Origin: Estrella lausannensis
GTDB taxonomy: Bacteria; Chlamydiota; Chlamydiia; Chlamydiales; Criblamydiaceae
Reading direction: 5' to 3'
DNA length: 64,000 nucleotides
NCBI RefSeq assembly: GCF_900000175.1
Contig: NZ_CWGJ01000028.1
Location: forward strand, 158,065 to 222,064
Shown piece by piece: positions 46,955 through 54,623 of this stretch. The position numbers and the translations under genes were made by a program. The stretch's first letter is position 1. Every line of letters starts with the position of its first letter. Under the pieces are notes generated by a model, which saw nothing but the letters and a program-made list of their open reading frames with translations, was not told the DNA's origin and did no database searches.

Positions 46955-47111
46955 GAGAATGTCCAGAAACTCAAATCGGCACGCTACGCTGCCGAACTAG
47001 GGCATGCGCTTCTTAGTATTTTCAGGATACCGCATTGATATGCTGAAAATTTTTTGAAGCTGATACTTAATTCAGCGGGCAAATCCTACGATTTCAGCTT
47101 GTGGGCAGTCT
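46955..47111. repeat. Family B MITE-like element, full copy
   Basis: 157 bp. Left end GAGAATGTCCAGAAACTCAA, right end GATTTCAGCTTGTGGGCAGT. The body (TATTTTCAGGATACCGCATT, GATATGCTGAAAATTTTTTG) matches the copy nested at 9973-10121, so two full members share ends and interior. Non-coding. Confidence 0.72.
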
Positions 47112-47149
47112 CCTATCATAAGCTTAAACGGATTTTTGAAAAAGCTTCG

Positions 47150-47272
47150 ATGGAGAGCGCGTTAAAATTGCATAATTCCAATTTAAAATATCTGCACCTG
47201 CGCTTAAAACTTCAAGAATCGTTGTTCGGTAAATCTGCTGAACGATCTATCTTTTTAACACACACTTTTTAA
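47150..47272 (+). pseudogene. Possible IS66-type transposase fragment
   Basis: The translation SALKLHNSNLKYLHLRLKLQ followed by ESLFGKSAERS resembles the N-terminal helix of IS66 TnpC proteins (pattern LxxQLxxLKRxLFGxxSE). It stops after about 40 residues. No other transposase part is nearby. Low confidence, but it is the only hint of a transposase in the window. Confidence 0.3.
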
Positions 47273-47311
47273 AAGAAAAACAGGCGACTTCTCAAAAGTT
47301 GTTTTTCTTTT
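47271..47311 (+). terminator. A/T-rich hairpin
   Basis: AAAAGAAAAAC and GTTTTTCTTTT pair over 11 bp across a 19-nt loop. Could be a bidirectional terminator or a decayed element. Nothing transcribed towards it is certain. Confidence 0.35.
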
Positions 47312-47365
47312 AGCGTAGCGTGTTGAACGGAGCGGTTCGTAGAACATCAGTTCGCGCAATGCTTT

Positions 47366-47398
47366 TATACCAAAATTCGTTGAAAAATTTGGTATATA
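47366..47398. repeat. Short palindrome TATACCAAA / TTTGGTATA
   Basis: Ends resemble family A termini but lack the GAAAGTGTCTC body; probably a minimal or very degenerate copy. Confidence 0.4.
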
Positions 47399-47522
47399 AC
47401 TGTGTTTTATAACTTTTTATCTATTTTTTTGTCTATGATAAATTAAAATTTTATGAAAACGTGGTTTTTCATTTTGCCAGCCGTATCGCTACAAGTCGAG
47501 GGGGTGTGTCAGAAATAGGCTG

Positions 47523-47590
47523 AACCGAAAGTGTCTCAAAATTTGGTGTTTTCGGAGCCTCCTTGGCAAATTTTGAGGTACTTTCGGTAT
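47523..47590. repeat. Family A element, short copy
   Basis: 68 bp. AACCGAAAGTGTCTCAAAAT at the left and AAATTTTGAGGTACTTTCGG at the right; only the outer arms remain, giving a tight hairpin. A further degenerate trace follows at about 47630-47670. Confidence 0.75.
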
Positions 47591-47751
47591 AGATAAAAAA
47601 GGGTAAGGGTGATACGCTAGCCAATTAATATTGGTATCCCGAAAGCAAATCGAAATTTGAGATTTCGGTGCATTACTCGCGTTAGAAACAGGACTTGACC
47701 GAAAGGCATATTTTGCAGCTGCTTTTGTGTGTTTGAGCCTGTCTGTCGACT

Positions 47752-47780
47752 TTAATTTATTGTCGACAGAATATTTTTCA
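47752..47780 (+). promoter_or_regulatory. Palindromic operator candidate of the TetR gene
   Basis: TCTGTCGAC (47752-47760) and GTCGACAGA (47772-47780) are perfect complements separated by 11 A/T bases. The site is 27 bp upstream of the tetR start, where TetR-family proteins commonly autoregulate. Binding by this protein is inference. Confidence 0.55.
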
Positions 47781-47806
47781 AATTTTCAGGTTAATGAAGG
47801 GTAGAC

Positions 47807-48397
47807 ATGCCTCGAAAGAAAGGACAGACACAGACGCTGGGTAAAATCTTGGCTGCCGCGCAAGAGCTCTTTGTGGCGAAGGGGTTTGACGGTGTATCGA
47901 TTAGCGAAATTGCACGTAAGGCGGACATCAATCAGAGCTTGATCTACCACTACTTCGAAAGCAAGGAAAATCTCTGGAAGGAAGTTAAGAAACGCATCGG
48001 TGAGAAGGGAAAAGAGGCGAAGGAACAGGCTCCTTCAGAAGGTCCCAAGGACCTGAAGGAATTTTTAGAAAATTCGATGCGCAAGCGATTTCGCCACATG
48101 CGCGAAAGCCCTGAGTTCATCCGGATGATTTTGTGGCAGCTGCTTGAACCGAAAGAGGCTTTGGCCGGTGAAGAGCGATACACCTCGACCAATTGGACAA
48201 GCATGATCGAAAAGCTGCAGCAAGAGGGCAGTATCCGAAAGGATCTGGAGCCGAGGCAAATCACTTTGGCTATACGCGGCTTGACAATCGGCGCTCTAAT
48301 TCACGATCCGGAGCACTATCTCCGCACTAAGAAGCACGCGGATGAGTATCTCGAACTGATCGTCGATATGATGGAGAAATTACTCTCTCCTCGATAA
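47807..48397 (+). CDS. TetR/AcrR-family transcriptional regulator
   Basis: 196 residues. N-terminal helix-turn-helix ILAAAQELFVAKGFDGVSIS ... ISEIARKADINQSLIYHYFE is diagnostic; the recognition helix is around residues 37-45. The ligand domain is helical (MRKRFRHMRESPEFIRMILW) and shows no specific effector motif. A perfect 9-bp inverted repeat lies just upstream and a good terminator after the stop, so it is monocistronic. ridA, on the opposite strand, converges on it; a functional link is not evident. Confidence 0.93.
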   Translation: MPRKKGQTQTLGKILAAAQELFVAKGFDGVSISEIARKADINQSLIYHYFESKENLWKEVKKRIGEKGKEAKEQAPSEGPKDLKEFLENSMRKRFRHMRESPEFIRMILWQLLEPKEALAGEERYTSTNWTSMIEKLQQEGSIRKDLEPRQITLAIRGLTIGALIHDPEHYLRTKKHADEYLELIVDMMEKLLSPR

Positions 48398-48402
48398 ATT
48401 AC

Positions 48403-48437
48403 CGGAGGCGACCCATTCAATCAGCCTCCGCCTTTTC
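48403..48437 (+). terminator. Rho-independent-type terminator after tetR
   Basis: CGGAGGC (48403-48409) pairs with GCCTCCG (48424-48430), followed by CCTTTTCT. Confidence 0.65.
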
Positions 48438-48442
48438 TGAGT

Positions 48443-48491
48443 GTACAGAAAGTGTCTCAAAACTCCCAAATTTAGCAATGCTTTCGATATC
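48443..48491. repeat. Family A element, short degenerate copy
   Basis: GTACAGAAAGTGTCTCAAAA at the left and CAATGCTTTCGATAT at the right, between convergent tetR and ridA. Confidence 0.5.
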
Positions 48492-48514
48492 AGCGTGAAC
48501 TGAAATCGTGCCTA

Positions 48515-48910
48515 TTAGGCTTTAACGGCGATACAGGAGATCTCGATCGGGGAATCCAAGGGAAGTCTTGCTGCCTGTACTGTTTGACGAGCAGGAGGCG
48601 AGGGTTCTCCGAACACTTCTGAGTACGTTCCGTTAACTTTCGAAAAATCACGCAGGTCCAGTAGAAAAATTTCCACTTTGACGACATGCTCAAAGCTCAT
48701 TGCAGCGGCTTCCAGGATGGCTTGGATGTTCTTGAGTACTTGCTGGGTTTGTTCTTCTATCGTTCCCTGGATCAGGGTGCCCGTTGCCGGGTCGATTGGC
48801 AGCTGACCGGATACGTACAGCATCTCGGCGCCGGGGATTTTTTGCAAAATTGCCTGAGAGTAGGGTCCTAAGGCTTTAGGTGCTTTGGATGTTTCGATTT
48901 TTGATTTCAT
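48515..48910 (-). CDS. ridA: RidA/YER057c/UK114 family enamine/imine deaminase
   Basis: 131 residues from ATG 48910 (MKSKIETSKAPKALGPYSQA). The longer upstream frame runs through a repeat and lacks a ribosome site. The RidA signatures GPYSQAI, LYVSGQLPIDPATGTL and RQTVQAARLPLDSPIEISCIA include the arginine that binds the substrate carboxylate. RidA hydrolyses reactive 2-aminoacrylate formed by PLP enzymes such as serine/threonine dehydratase. A dehydratase-like gene exists at 56127, so a link is plausible though the genes are far apart. Confidence 0.94.
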   Translation of the reverse strand: MKSKIETSKAPKALGPYSQAILQKIPGAEMLYVSGQLPIDPATGTLIQGTIEEQTQQVLKNIQAILEAAAMSFEHVVKVEIFLLDLRDFSKVNGTYSEVFGEPSPPARQTVQAARLPLDSPIEISCIAVKA

Positions 48911-48923
48911 GATCAATTCCTGA

Positions 48924-48977
48924 TTATACCGCAAGTTTCTCAAAGACCTTGGGTCAAATTTCGAGATCCTTTCGCCA
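48924..48977. repeat. Family A element, short degenerate copy upstream of ridA
   Basis: TTATACCGCAAGTTTCTCAA at the left and AAATTTCGAGATCCTTTCGC at the right. It starts 14 bp upstream of the ridA start codon, so it overlaps or displaces the promoter region. Confidence 0.55.
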
Positions 48978-49067
48978 GATGATCGGTTGAGAAGTGTGGG
49001 TAACGCTGATTTACAGAGCAGTCTCGTTGAAACCGTTGTCCTTTGCAACCCTTTTTTTACGCCCGTA

Positions 49068-49123
49068 ATACCAAGGCTTGCTCATAGCCAAAAAATCAGA
49101 TTTCGAGATGTTTTTGGTGTAAT
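49068..49123. repeat. Family A element, degenerate copy
   Basis: Left end ATACCAAGGCTTGCTCATAG, right end AGATTTCGAGATGTTTTTGG; inner part TAGCCAAAAAATC resembles the right arm. Confidence 0.45.
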
Positions 49124-49247
49124 AGAAGGAGATTAAAACGGATTGATTAATGAAGTGTTATGTTGTATTGTGTTTTCAGTTAATTAATTTTCGTATTTTG
49201 ATGTTTATCAAAAAAGATTGTCAATCTCGTAATAATGGAGTTTTTTT

Positions 49248-50258
49248 ATGAGTACGCTTCATCACAGTATCCATTGGCCAGCTCAGAGGGGAGCTGCAAC
49301 CCAGGAGACTGTCCTAGTGAACAGCAGAGGGGAGGGTCTTGCCCGGGTCATTTACCTACCGAAGGACTTTACTAATCAGTTAACACTTCTTTTCAGCTCG
49401 ATAACGATTGGAAGCGTGAACGAAAAAATGGCTTTGATGGCCAAGCAGACAATTCAAGCTTTGTCTCGGGGTGAAGCTCAACTGAGCAATCCTATGGGTT
49501 TCTTTTACTGCAACCCGACAAAAACCATGGGAGAGTCGCTCCAACAGATGAAGGTGGAATTCAGCAGTCAGGGTTTAAAAAAGGTGACTTGGGAGAACAG
49601 AAAGCTTTTGGAGGTCCTTGGTATAACCCAGTCTAAACTGCTCGAAATCTGTCCGAAAGTAGAGGAGCTGGTGCGGGAGTTTTTTAGCAAAAATACCGGA
49701 GGCGGAAACCTTATGTTTTTTGGCCTAGGGGCGTCTCAGCAGCAGAACAGGTATTTTTTTCATAAAGATCAAAAAGGAGCGGCGTTGTTTGAGTGGGCGC
49801 AGCAAATCACATTGGATTCGATGGGGTACATTTATGAGAAGATGGGAATGCAGCGTCTGGGGGCTGTTGAACTATCGGAAGAGGCCCAAAAAGCTCTGGG
49901 ATTAACTAAAGAGAGTGCTGGCAAAATGAGCTGCTTTCAGTATGCCCTGATGATGATCGACCTGGAAACTGCCAAAGCGTTTAGCTCCGGTAAATACCGA
50001 CACGATTCAGAGTTGGAGCAGTGTCTTGACGACATGGATTGGCGCCCTGTTTCTGAGCCCGATGCAGGAGATTTAGCAGTTTACTACAATCATGTGACGA
50101 AAAAGGTCATGCATGCAGGTGTTTATAAAGAGAACGGAAGGGTAGAATCCAAGCCGGGTATCGCCAACCCTGCCACCTATGAGCATGGGCTGTACGATGT
50201 GCTCGGGCTTTACGGCACTTCAGTGTACTTTATGAGAAAATCGCACGCCAGAATCTAG
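49248..50258 (+). CDS. Protein with papain-like (NlpC-like) C-terminal pattern
   Basis: 336 residues; TGGAG precedes ATG 49248. The N-terminal 220 residues are of unknown fold. The C-terminal part has Cys229 in AGKMSCFQYALMMI, then DAGDLAVYYNHVTKKVMHAG with His289, and GRVESKPGIANPATYEHGLY, YGTSVYFMRK. Cys, GDL-type turn, His and SK-G segment occur in the order seen in NlpC/CHAP-type papain-fold proteins. Assignment is inference; no signal peptide is visible. It overlaps the convergent next gene by 4 bp. Confidence 0.68.
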   Translation: MSTLHHSIHWPAQRGAATQETVLVNSRGEGLARVIYLPKDFTNQLTLLFSSITIGSVNEKMALMAKQTIQALSRGEAQLSNPMGFFYCNPTKTMGESLQQMKVEFSSQGLKKVTWENRKLLEVLGITQSKLLEICPKVEELVREFFSKNTGGGNLMFFGLGASQQQNRYFFHKDQKGAALFEWAQQITLDSMGYIYEKMGMQRLGAVELSEEAQKALGLTKESAGKMSCFQYALMMIDLETAKAFSSGKYRHDSELEQCLDDMDWRPVSEPDAGDLAVYYNHVTKKVMHAGVYKENGRVESKPGIANPATYEHGLYDVLGLYGTSVYFMRKSHARI

Positions 50259-50659
50259 TTGTTGTAGCGGCGCCTTTCCCACTCTCTGTCTTCGAGACGG
50301 CGCCTCTCCCGAGCATCGTCGAGACGTCGGTTCTCGATCATGCGACGGTTGACGTCGTCTTGAAGACGCTGCTGCTGCAGCCTTTGCTGTTGGAGCCGCT
50401 GTTCCTGAAGCTTTTTGTCCTGGACCGCGCGTTGAACCCTTTCATCTTGCAGGCGTTTGTCCTCAAGTGCTTCATCCTGAATCCGCCGCTCTTCACGCTC
50501 TTGCTCAAGCTTGCTGTTTAGATCACTCTCCTCCATCTGCAGGTCTTGACGGGCCCCGGGCGACTGGATAAGGGGAGTTTCTTCGCTCAGATTGACGGTT
50601 TCAAGGCCTGTGAGGGACGCAGCAATCAAGAAGAGAGGGGTAAAAATTTGATGGCGCAT
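50255..50659 (-). CDS. Exported Gln/Arg-rich coiled-coil protein
   Basis: 134 residues with AAGGAG before ATG 50659. An N-terminal signal (FTPLFLIAASLTGLETV) is followed by a strongly charged region with repeated QRLQQQ and RRLED-type heptads (LQEQRLQQQRLQQQRLQDDV), almost certainly a long coiled coil. No family recognised. High Arg and Glu content could reflect low-complexity sequence, but the clear ribosome site and signal support a real gene. Confidence 0.62.
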   Translation of the reverse strand: MRHQIFTPLFLIAASLTGLETVNLSEETPLIQSPGARQDLQMEESDLNSKLEQEREERRIQDEALEDKRLQDERVQRAVQDKKLQEQRLQQQRLQQQRLQDDVNRRMIENRRLDDARERRRLEDREWERRRYNN

Positions 50660-50694
50660 GATATCTTCTCCTTATAGTTGTTTTACCGTAGCTC

Positions 50695-50726
50695 TATATA
50701 TACCGAAAGTGTCTAAAAATATGGGA
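50695..50726. repeat. Family A left-end remnant
   Basis: TATATACCGAAAGTGTCTAA without a right end, 8 bp upstream of the DMT transporter start. Confidence 0.55.
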
Positions 50727-50733
50727 TAGAACA

Positions 50734-51642
50734 ATGTGGCAGATTTTTCTGATGTACGCCCTGTTTGGGTCGGTTTTTACGGTGGGGAAGGCGGCCCTTG
50801 CTTTTTCGCCACCCTATTTTTTGACGGCCTACCGGATGCTCCTCTCAGGAGGGGTGCTTCTTGTGTATCAATGGATTAAAGATCCTTCAAGTATTAAAGA
50901 AGCAAGAAAGTGGGGCCCCCTTCTTTTGGGGATCGCGTTTTTTAATGTATTTATTACCAATGCGTTCGAGTTCTGGGGGCTGCAGTACATGAGCGCCGGA
51001 AAGACCAGTCTTCTCTATAGCATCTCGCCCTTTGCAGCGGCTCTTTTTGCCTACTTGCTAAGCACCGAGGCGATGAATAGAACAAAAGCTGCCGGTATTG
51101 CCTTGGGTCTCTTCTCATTTGCACCCCTCCTTTTGAATCCTTGGCAGCAGCCCGGCAGTGATATGAGAGATGAGCTTGCCGCAGAAGCTGCGCTTGCCGT
51201 GTCTGCGCTAACTTCCGTGATTGGCTGGTATCTATTTAAAAGCCTCTCCTCCCAAAGCGCGCTTCCCGGGGCGGCAATTAACGGCATCAGCTTTATTATA
51301 GCAGGGGTGATGTCGCTTGCCGTGTCGCTCCTATTTGAAGAGGCTCCGCCCCTCTCCAACCTTGTTGAATCTAAGTTTCTTTTAGCATTTTTCTATATTG
51401 TTTTGGTTCACAACCTTTTCTGCTATGCCATCTATGCTAAGAGTTTGAAGAGCTATTCGGTAACATTTTTGACTTTTGCCGGACTCTCCAACCCTCTATT
51501 CGCCGCCATCACAGGGGCGTTGATTTTGCAGGAAACTGTCGAGTGGCCCTTTTATATCGCTCTTCTGGGTGGAGCAGGCGGGCTATACCTCATATTCAGA
51601 GGGGATGAAATAAGCGCTTCACAAAAGGCTACGCCCAGATAA
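50734..51642 (+). CDS. EamA/DMT-family transporter
   Basis: 302 residues with ten hydrophobic helices in two EamA halves (IFLMYALFGSVFTVGKAAL ... PYFLTAYRMLLSGGVLLVY; second half from about 155, SVIGWYLFKSL). The DMT pattern continues with LSNPLFAAITGALILQE near the C-terminus. Substrate unknown; the family includes amino-acid and nucleotide-sugar exporters, and S-adenosylmethionine transport has been shown for a chlamydial member. A weak GGGATAG precedes ATG 50734. Convergent with the permease gene, overlapping by 14 bp. Confidence 0.85.
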   Translation: MWQIFLMYALFGSVFTVGKAALAFSPPYFLTAYRMLLSGGVLLVYQWIKDPSSIKEARKWGPLLLGIAFFNVFITNAFEFWGLQYMSAGKTSLLYSISPFAAALFAYLLSTEAMNRTKAAGIALGLFSFAPLLLNPWQQPGSDMRDELAAEAALAVSALTSVIGWYLFKSLSSQSALPGAAINGISFIIAGVMSLAVSLLFEEAPPLSNLVESKFLLAFFYIVLVHNLFCYAIYAKSLKSYSVTFLTFAGLSNPLFAAITGALILQETVEWPFYIALLGGAGGLYLIFRGDEISASQKATPR

Positions 51643-52888
51643 TCCATAAGACGATGGCCGCGGGTATGGTAGCCCACGCCGTATAGATAATTCCTATCTT
51701 GACATAGCTTAGGAAGGAGATGTGGTGACCTTCTTTCTTAAGCAGGCTCACGCATGCAATGTTGGCAGATGCACCGATCGGTGTGATGTTGCCTCCAAGA
51801 CACGCTCCGACAAGAAGCGCGAAAGCCAGAAGATGCACCGGATAGCCGGAAGCGGCGGCAATCTTTTCCACGACGGGTATCATTGCCAGAATATAGGGTA
51901 CATTGTCGACAAAAGCGGAAATGATCACCGAAAAGATAATGATGAACAGATAGAGTAAAATTAAGTTTTCCGGAACTTCCCGAATCACGAATGCAGCAAG
52001 GCTATCCATCCATCCGTTGAGCCGGATGGCTCCCACCAAGATGAACAGCGCCAAAAGAAAGAGGGAGGTGTCCCAATCCAGTGTGCGAATGATGGTGAGG
52101 GAAGAACCCCATTTGGGTCCGTAGTGATTCCAAACAAGGCCAATGACTCCAAGTGTCATGGCCGCTGTGCCCGCAAGATAAATGGAGTCGGGATCAAGCT
52201 GTGAGCTGAAGACTAGCAGGCTGATCAATATCAATAAAAGCGCGCTGGGAACCAAAGAGCGCACGTTCTCTACCTTAACCAACTCGATAGACTGTAGCGA
52301 TTTTCTAAAAAGCCAAAAGGCATAAATGAGGGTCGAGACGAATCCCGCCTGGATGATAAAAAAGATGCTCGGTTTTTCTTCAAAGAAGAAAAAGTCATTG
52401 AAGCTCATCTTGAGATAGGAGCCCAGAATCATGCTGGGAGGGTCTCCGATCAGTGTGGATGCCCCTTGCAAGTTGGAGAACATCGCGATCAAAATCAGGG
52501 GCTTTATAGGCGAGATTTTGAGCTTTTCTGTCAGGGAGAGGGCTACAGGCGCCACTAACAGGACGACGGCGACATTTTCCACAAACATGGAGATAACGCT
52601 GGAGAGTATGAAAATTTTGATCAGGGCCGACCGGACAGAGCGAGAGTGGTCGACAAGCCACTCGGCAATGACGGCAGGTACTCGCGAGAGCATGAAAAGC
52701 TCAGCGAGCACCAGGGTTCCGACAAAGAGTCCCATTACGTTCCAGTGCACCTCAAAGAAGGCGCTTGAGACGCTGAGTTGCCCAGTAAGTATCAGGATTA
52801 GCGCCCCTCCCAGGGCTGTCCATGCCTTGTAATGGGGTGCGATTACGAACAGCACATAGCAGAGTAGAAAGGTTGCCAGTGAAATCAT
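51629..52888 (-). CDS. ArsB/NhaD-type ion permease
   Basis: 419 residues with about 11-12 membrane helices. The Asp/Asn-rich hairpin motifs of the ion-transporter superfamily are present: MFVENVAVVLLVAPVALSL (first half) and VISAFVDNVPYILAMIPVVE (second half), with GASTLIGDPPSMILG and LGGNITPIGASANIA. These are shared by ArsB, NhaD and citrate carriers. Ion specificity cannot be settled; NhaD-type Na+/H+ antiport is one possibility. Single gene. Confidence 0.85.
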   Translation of the reverse strand: MISLATFLLCYVLFVIAPHYKAWTALGGALILILTGQLSVSSAFFEVHWNVMGLFVGTLVLAELFMLSRVPAVIAEWLVDHSRSVRSALIKIFILSSVISMFVENVAVVLLVAPVALSLTEKLKISPIKPLILIAMFSNLQGASTLIGDPPSMILGSYLKMSFNDFFFFEEKPSIFFIIQAGFVSTLIYAFWLFRKSLQSIELVKVENVRSLVPSALLLILISLLVFSSQLDPDSIYLAGTAAMTLGVIGLVWNHYGPKWGSSLTIIRTLDWDTSLFLLALFILVGAIRLNGWMDSLAAFVIREVPENLILLYLFIIIFSVIISAFVDNVPYILAMIPVVEKIAAASGYPVHLLAFALLVGACLGGNITPIGASANIACVSLLKKEGHHISFLSYVKIGIIYTAWATIPAAIVLWIIWA

Positions 52889-52935
52889 CTGTACCTGATG
52901 TTTTGCTTTTTATGTGCGAATCTCATTCAGCGAGT

Positions 52936-52955
52936 TATTCCGAAAGTATTTCAAT
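52936..52955. repeat. Family A left-end remnant
   Basis: TATTCCGAAAGTATTTCAAT directly downstream of the 109-residue gene's stop (52951), which it overlaps slightly. Confidence 0.45.
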
Positions 52956-53277
52956 TGTGCTTTGGCACTGCCGCGTTATCCTCTGGGAACTTGATGGAAA
53001 AGGTCCAGGAGAAATTGGACGGTCCAGGCATCGATTGGGGCTGGTAGCGGATACGTGCTTCGAGCGTGTGCTTGGTTGTGATGATTTCATATCCCCATTC
53101 ACTGCGTCTAATCTCTTTAATGGCCTCGGAGCTGTCTAAGTATCTGCCAATTTCGGGGCTCTCGAGTAAAGATTTGATCTCATCGCGAGATTGCCACAGC
53201 GGGGGTAACGCCGCCTCCATCGATCCAGCGAATAAAATGCAGGTGAGGGGCAGAGCCAAGTAGGACATGATTTTCAT
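52951..53277 (-). CDS. Small exported protein of unknown function
   Basis: 109 residues from ATG 53277 (MKIMSYLALPLTCILFAGS), a typical signal peptide, with GAGGTGAC upstream. The mature part (WQSRDEIKSLLESPEIGRYL, TKHTLEARIRYQP, FSWTFSIKFPED) is soluble. No family recognised. It follows the chalcone-isomerase-like gene with a 7-bp gap, so the two periplasmic proteins are probably an operon and may act together. Confidence 0.65.
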   Translation of the reverse strand: MKIMSYLALPLTCILFAGSMEAALPPLWQSRDEIKSLLESPEIGRYLDSSEAIKEIRRSEWGYEIITTKHTLEARIRYQPQSMPGPSNFSWTFSIKFPEDNAAVPKHN

Positions 53278-53284
53278 AGTCACC

Positions 53285-53860
53285 TCAATACGATTGTTGA
53301 ATATCGATATAGTCATCGATTAGAAGGCTTTTGTTGACGACGCTCTTGGGGCCAAGCCATACTTTCCATACTGCTTTGGCAAACGGGATGCTGTTGATCT
53401 CTCCTTTGAGATCAGATCCGTAGAATACCTGTAGCTGTCCTTTTGCCATCCAGAGGATTTTAATCTGGTCTTTGGCTTTGACATCTTGGTTGAAAAAATT
53501 GATGAATGAAGCAATCTCTTTTTCGTGCTCGGCAAGTTCTTTCTTGTCGAGAGCTTTTTCAAAGGAGCTTTTCAGCTCTTTTTTGATCTCATCTTGCTTG
53601 AAGTCTTTCATCCATTCGATGAGAAATTCTTTTGCTTCTCCATCGCTGAAAATTTGCACCAGGATCACTCTCTCCTGTGCTTCAATCGCACCTTGCAGAT
53701 AGTGGGCAATACTGTAGAGTTCGCCTTTGGTTGTCTCACCCGTTTTGTCCATCGTGTAGATTAAGTTGTTAACACGCAGTTGTACATGGCTTGGAAAGTC
53801 GAACGTTTCAGCGAAATTGGGTGTGGCGAAAAGCAGCATCAGGCTGAGAATCGGGCGCAT
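53285..53860 (-). CDS. Chalcone isomerase-like exported protein
   Basis: 191 residues from ATG 53860 (MRPILSLMLLFATPNFAETF), a clear signal peptide, with AGGAT upstream. The frame extends 54 codons into a family C repeat, rejected as start. The body fits the chalcone isomerase-like family: SHVQLRVNNLIYTMDKTGET, ERVILVQIFSDGEAKEFLIE, KAKDQIKILWMAKGQLQVFY and IPFAKAVWKVWLGPKSV, ending with LLIDDYID. Bacterial members are not true flavonoid enzymes and probably bind fatty-acid-like ligands; function unproven. Confidence 0.68.
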   Translation of the reverse strand: MRPILSLMLLFATPNFAETFDFPSHVQLRVNNLIYTMDKTGETTKGELYSIAHYLQGAIEAQERVILVQIFSDGEAKEFLIEWMKDFKQDEIKKELKSSFEKALDKKELAEHEKEIASFINFFNQDVKAKDQIKILWMAKGQLQVFYGSDLKGEINSIPFAKAVWKVWLGPKSVVNKSLLIDDYIDIQQSY

Positions 53861-53929
53861 GGATATCCTATAAATTGCAGTAAATTTCGCAAGATGAATG
53901 ATATAGGATTTTTTTGAAAGAGGTTTTTT

Positions 53930-54127
53930 GGGTGCTTTTCTGCACCTATAGCGAAACAACTTGAAGAATTGGAAATTTGGCCAGGAGGGGCTTAAGATTT
54001 TTTGTCCGGAGCGAGCGACCATTGCCGAGAGGCAAGGCGCGAGTGAGAACGAAAATTCTTAAGTAAATCCGACGAAGCCAAAGGCCAATTCTTCAAGTTG
54101 TTTCGCTATAGGTGCAGAAAAGCACCC
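53930..54127. repeat. Family C palindromic element, copy 2 with 43-bp perfect arms
   Basis: Arms 53930-53972 and 54085-54127 are perfect 43-bp complements. Outer parts GGGTGCTTTTCTGCACCTAT and ATAGGTGCAGAAAAGCACCC extend beyond the usual TATA-bounded element, which runs 53947-54110. The inner arms CTTAAGATTTTTT and GAAAATTCTTAAG and the core with GCGAGCGACCATTGCCGAGA are almost identical to copy 1 (45162-45354). The long perfect palindrome lies 26 bp downstream of the ASCH gene's stop. Confidence 0.82.
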
Positions 54128-54152
54128 ACCTCGTTTTAGGGTTGCGCCAGCA

Positions 54153-54488
54153 CTAGATGGTTTTGACGAAGATCCCCAGAAAGCCGGACCTCGCAATTTC
54201 TTCCTCTGTGCTCCACTGCAGGTAGACGGCAGTCGCCTCTTCCATCGTTTGGATGCCGGGCAGTGCTTTCTCAGGGGTAACATCTTCAAGATAGGCAGTT
54301 AGCGTGTCATAGCGCCGAATCTCGGTGACTGTTGTGAGAAAGGAGTTGTCGCCGCAGTAGAATTCGATGGTGTCACCGGGGGAGATCAACTGGTATTTGG
54401 GCGAGTTCTTTCTGCCTTCGACACGTTTTAATCCCTCGCGGATGAGGGAAAAATAAGGTTCTTCACAGTGGATGCGGTGCTGTTTCAT
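54153..54488 (-). CDS. ASCH-domain protein
   Basis: 111 residues. IHCEEPYFSLIREGLKRVEG with RKNSPKYQLISPGDTIEFY matches the ASCH fold opening (GxKxVExR motif; here GLKRVEGR), followed by LTTVTEIRRYDTLTAYL. ASCH proteins bind RNA or hydrolyse N4-acetylcytidine; the substrate is unclear. The start ATG 54488 lies close to the divergent regulator's promoter. Confidence 0.8.
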   Translation of the reverse strand: MKQHRIHCEEPYFSLIREGLKRVEGRKNSPKYQLISPGDTIEFYCGDNSFLTTVTEIRRYDTLTAYLEDVTPEKALPGIQTMEEATAVYLQWSTEEEIARSGFLGIFVKTI

Positions 54489-54566
54489 GACTGATTCCGA
54501 ATTTTTTTAGAGCAGTATAGCAAATTCAGGCAGAAGAGTCTATGGCCAATACAAAACGTCTAAATA

Positions 54567-54596
54567 TTGACAAAAAAAACAAACTCGTGTTAGAAT
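54567..54596 (+). promoter_or_regulatory. Sigma-70-type promoter of the dauR-like gene
   Basis: Perfect -35 TTGACA (54567-54572), 18-bp spacer, -10 TAGAAT (54591-54596), followed by the ribosome site AAGGAG before ATG 54624. One of the two best promoters in the window. Confidence 0.65.
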
Positions 54597-54623
54597 CGCC
54601 CTTTTATCCAAGGAGAAGCAAGG

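Noticed and set aside
48911..49048. 46-codon upstream extension of ridA
   Set aside because: Translates a family A repeat; the ATG at 48910 gives a normal RidA start.
53861..54022. 54-codon upstream extension of the chalcone isomerase-like gene
   Set aside because: Translates part of the family C element and would bury the signal peptide.
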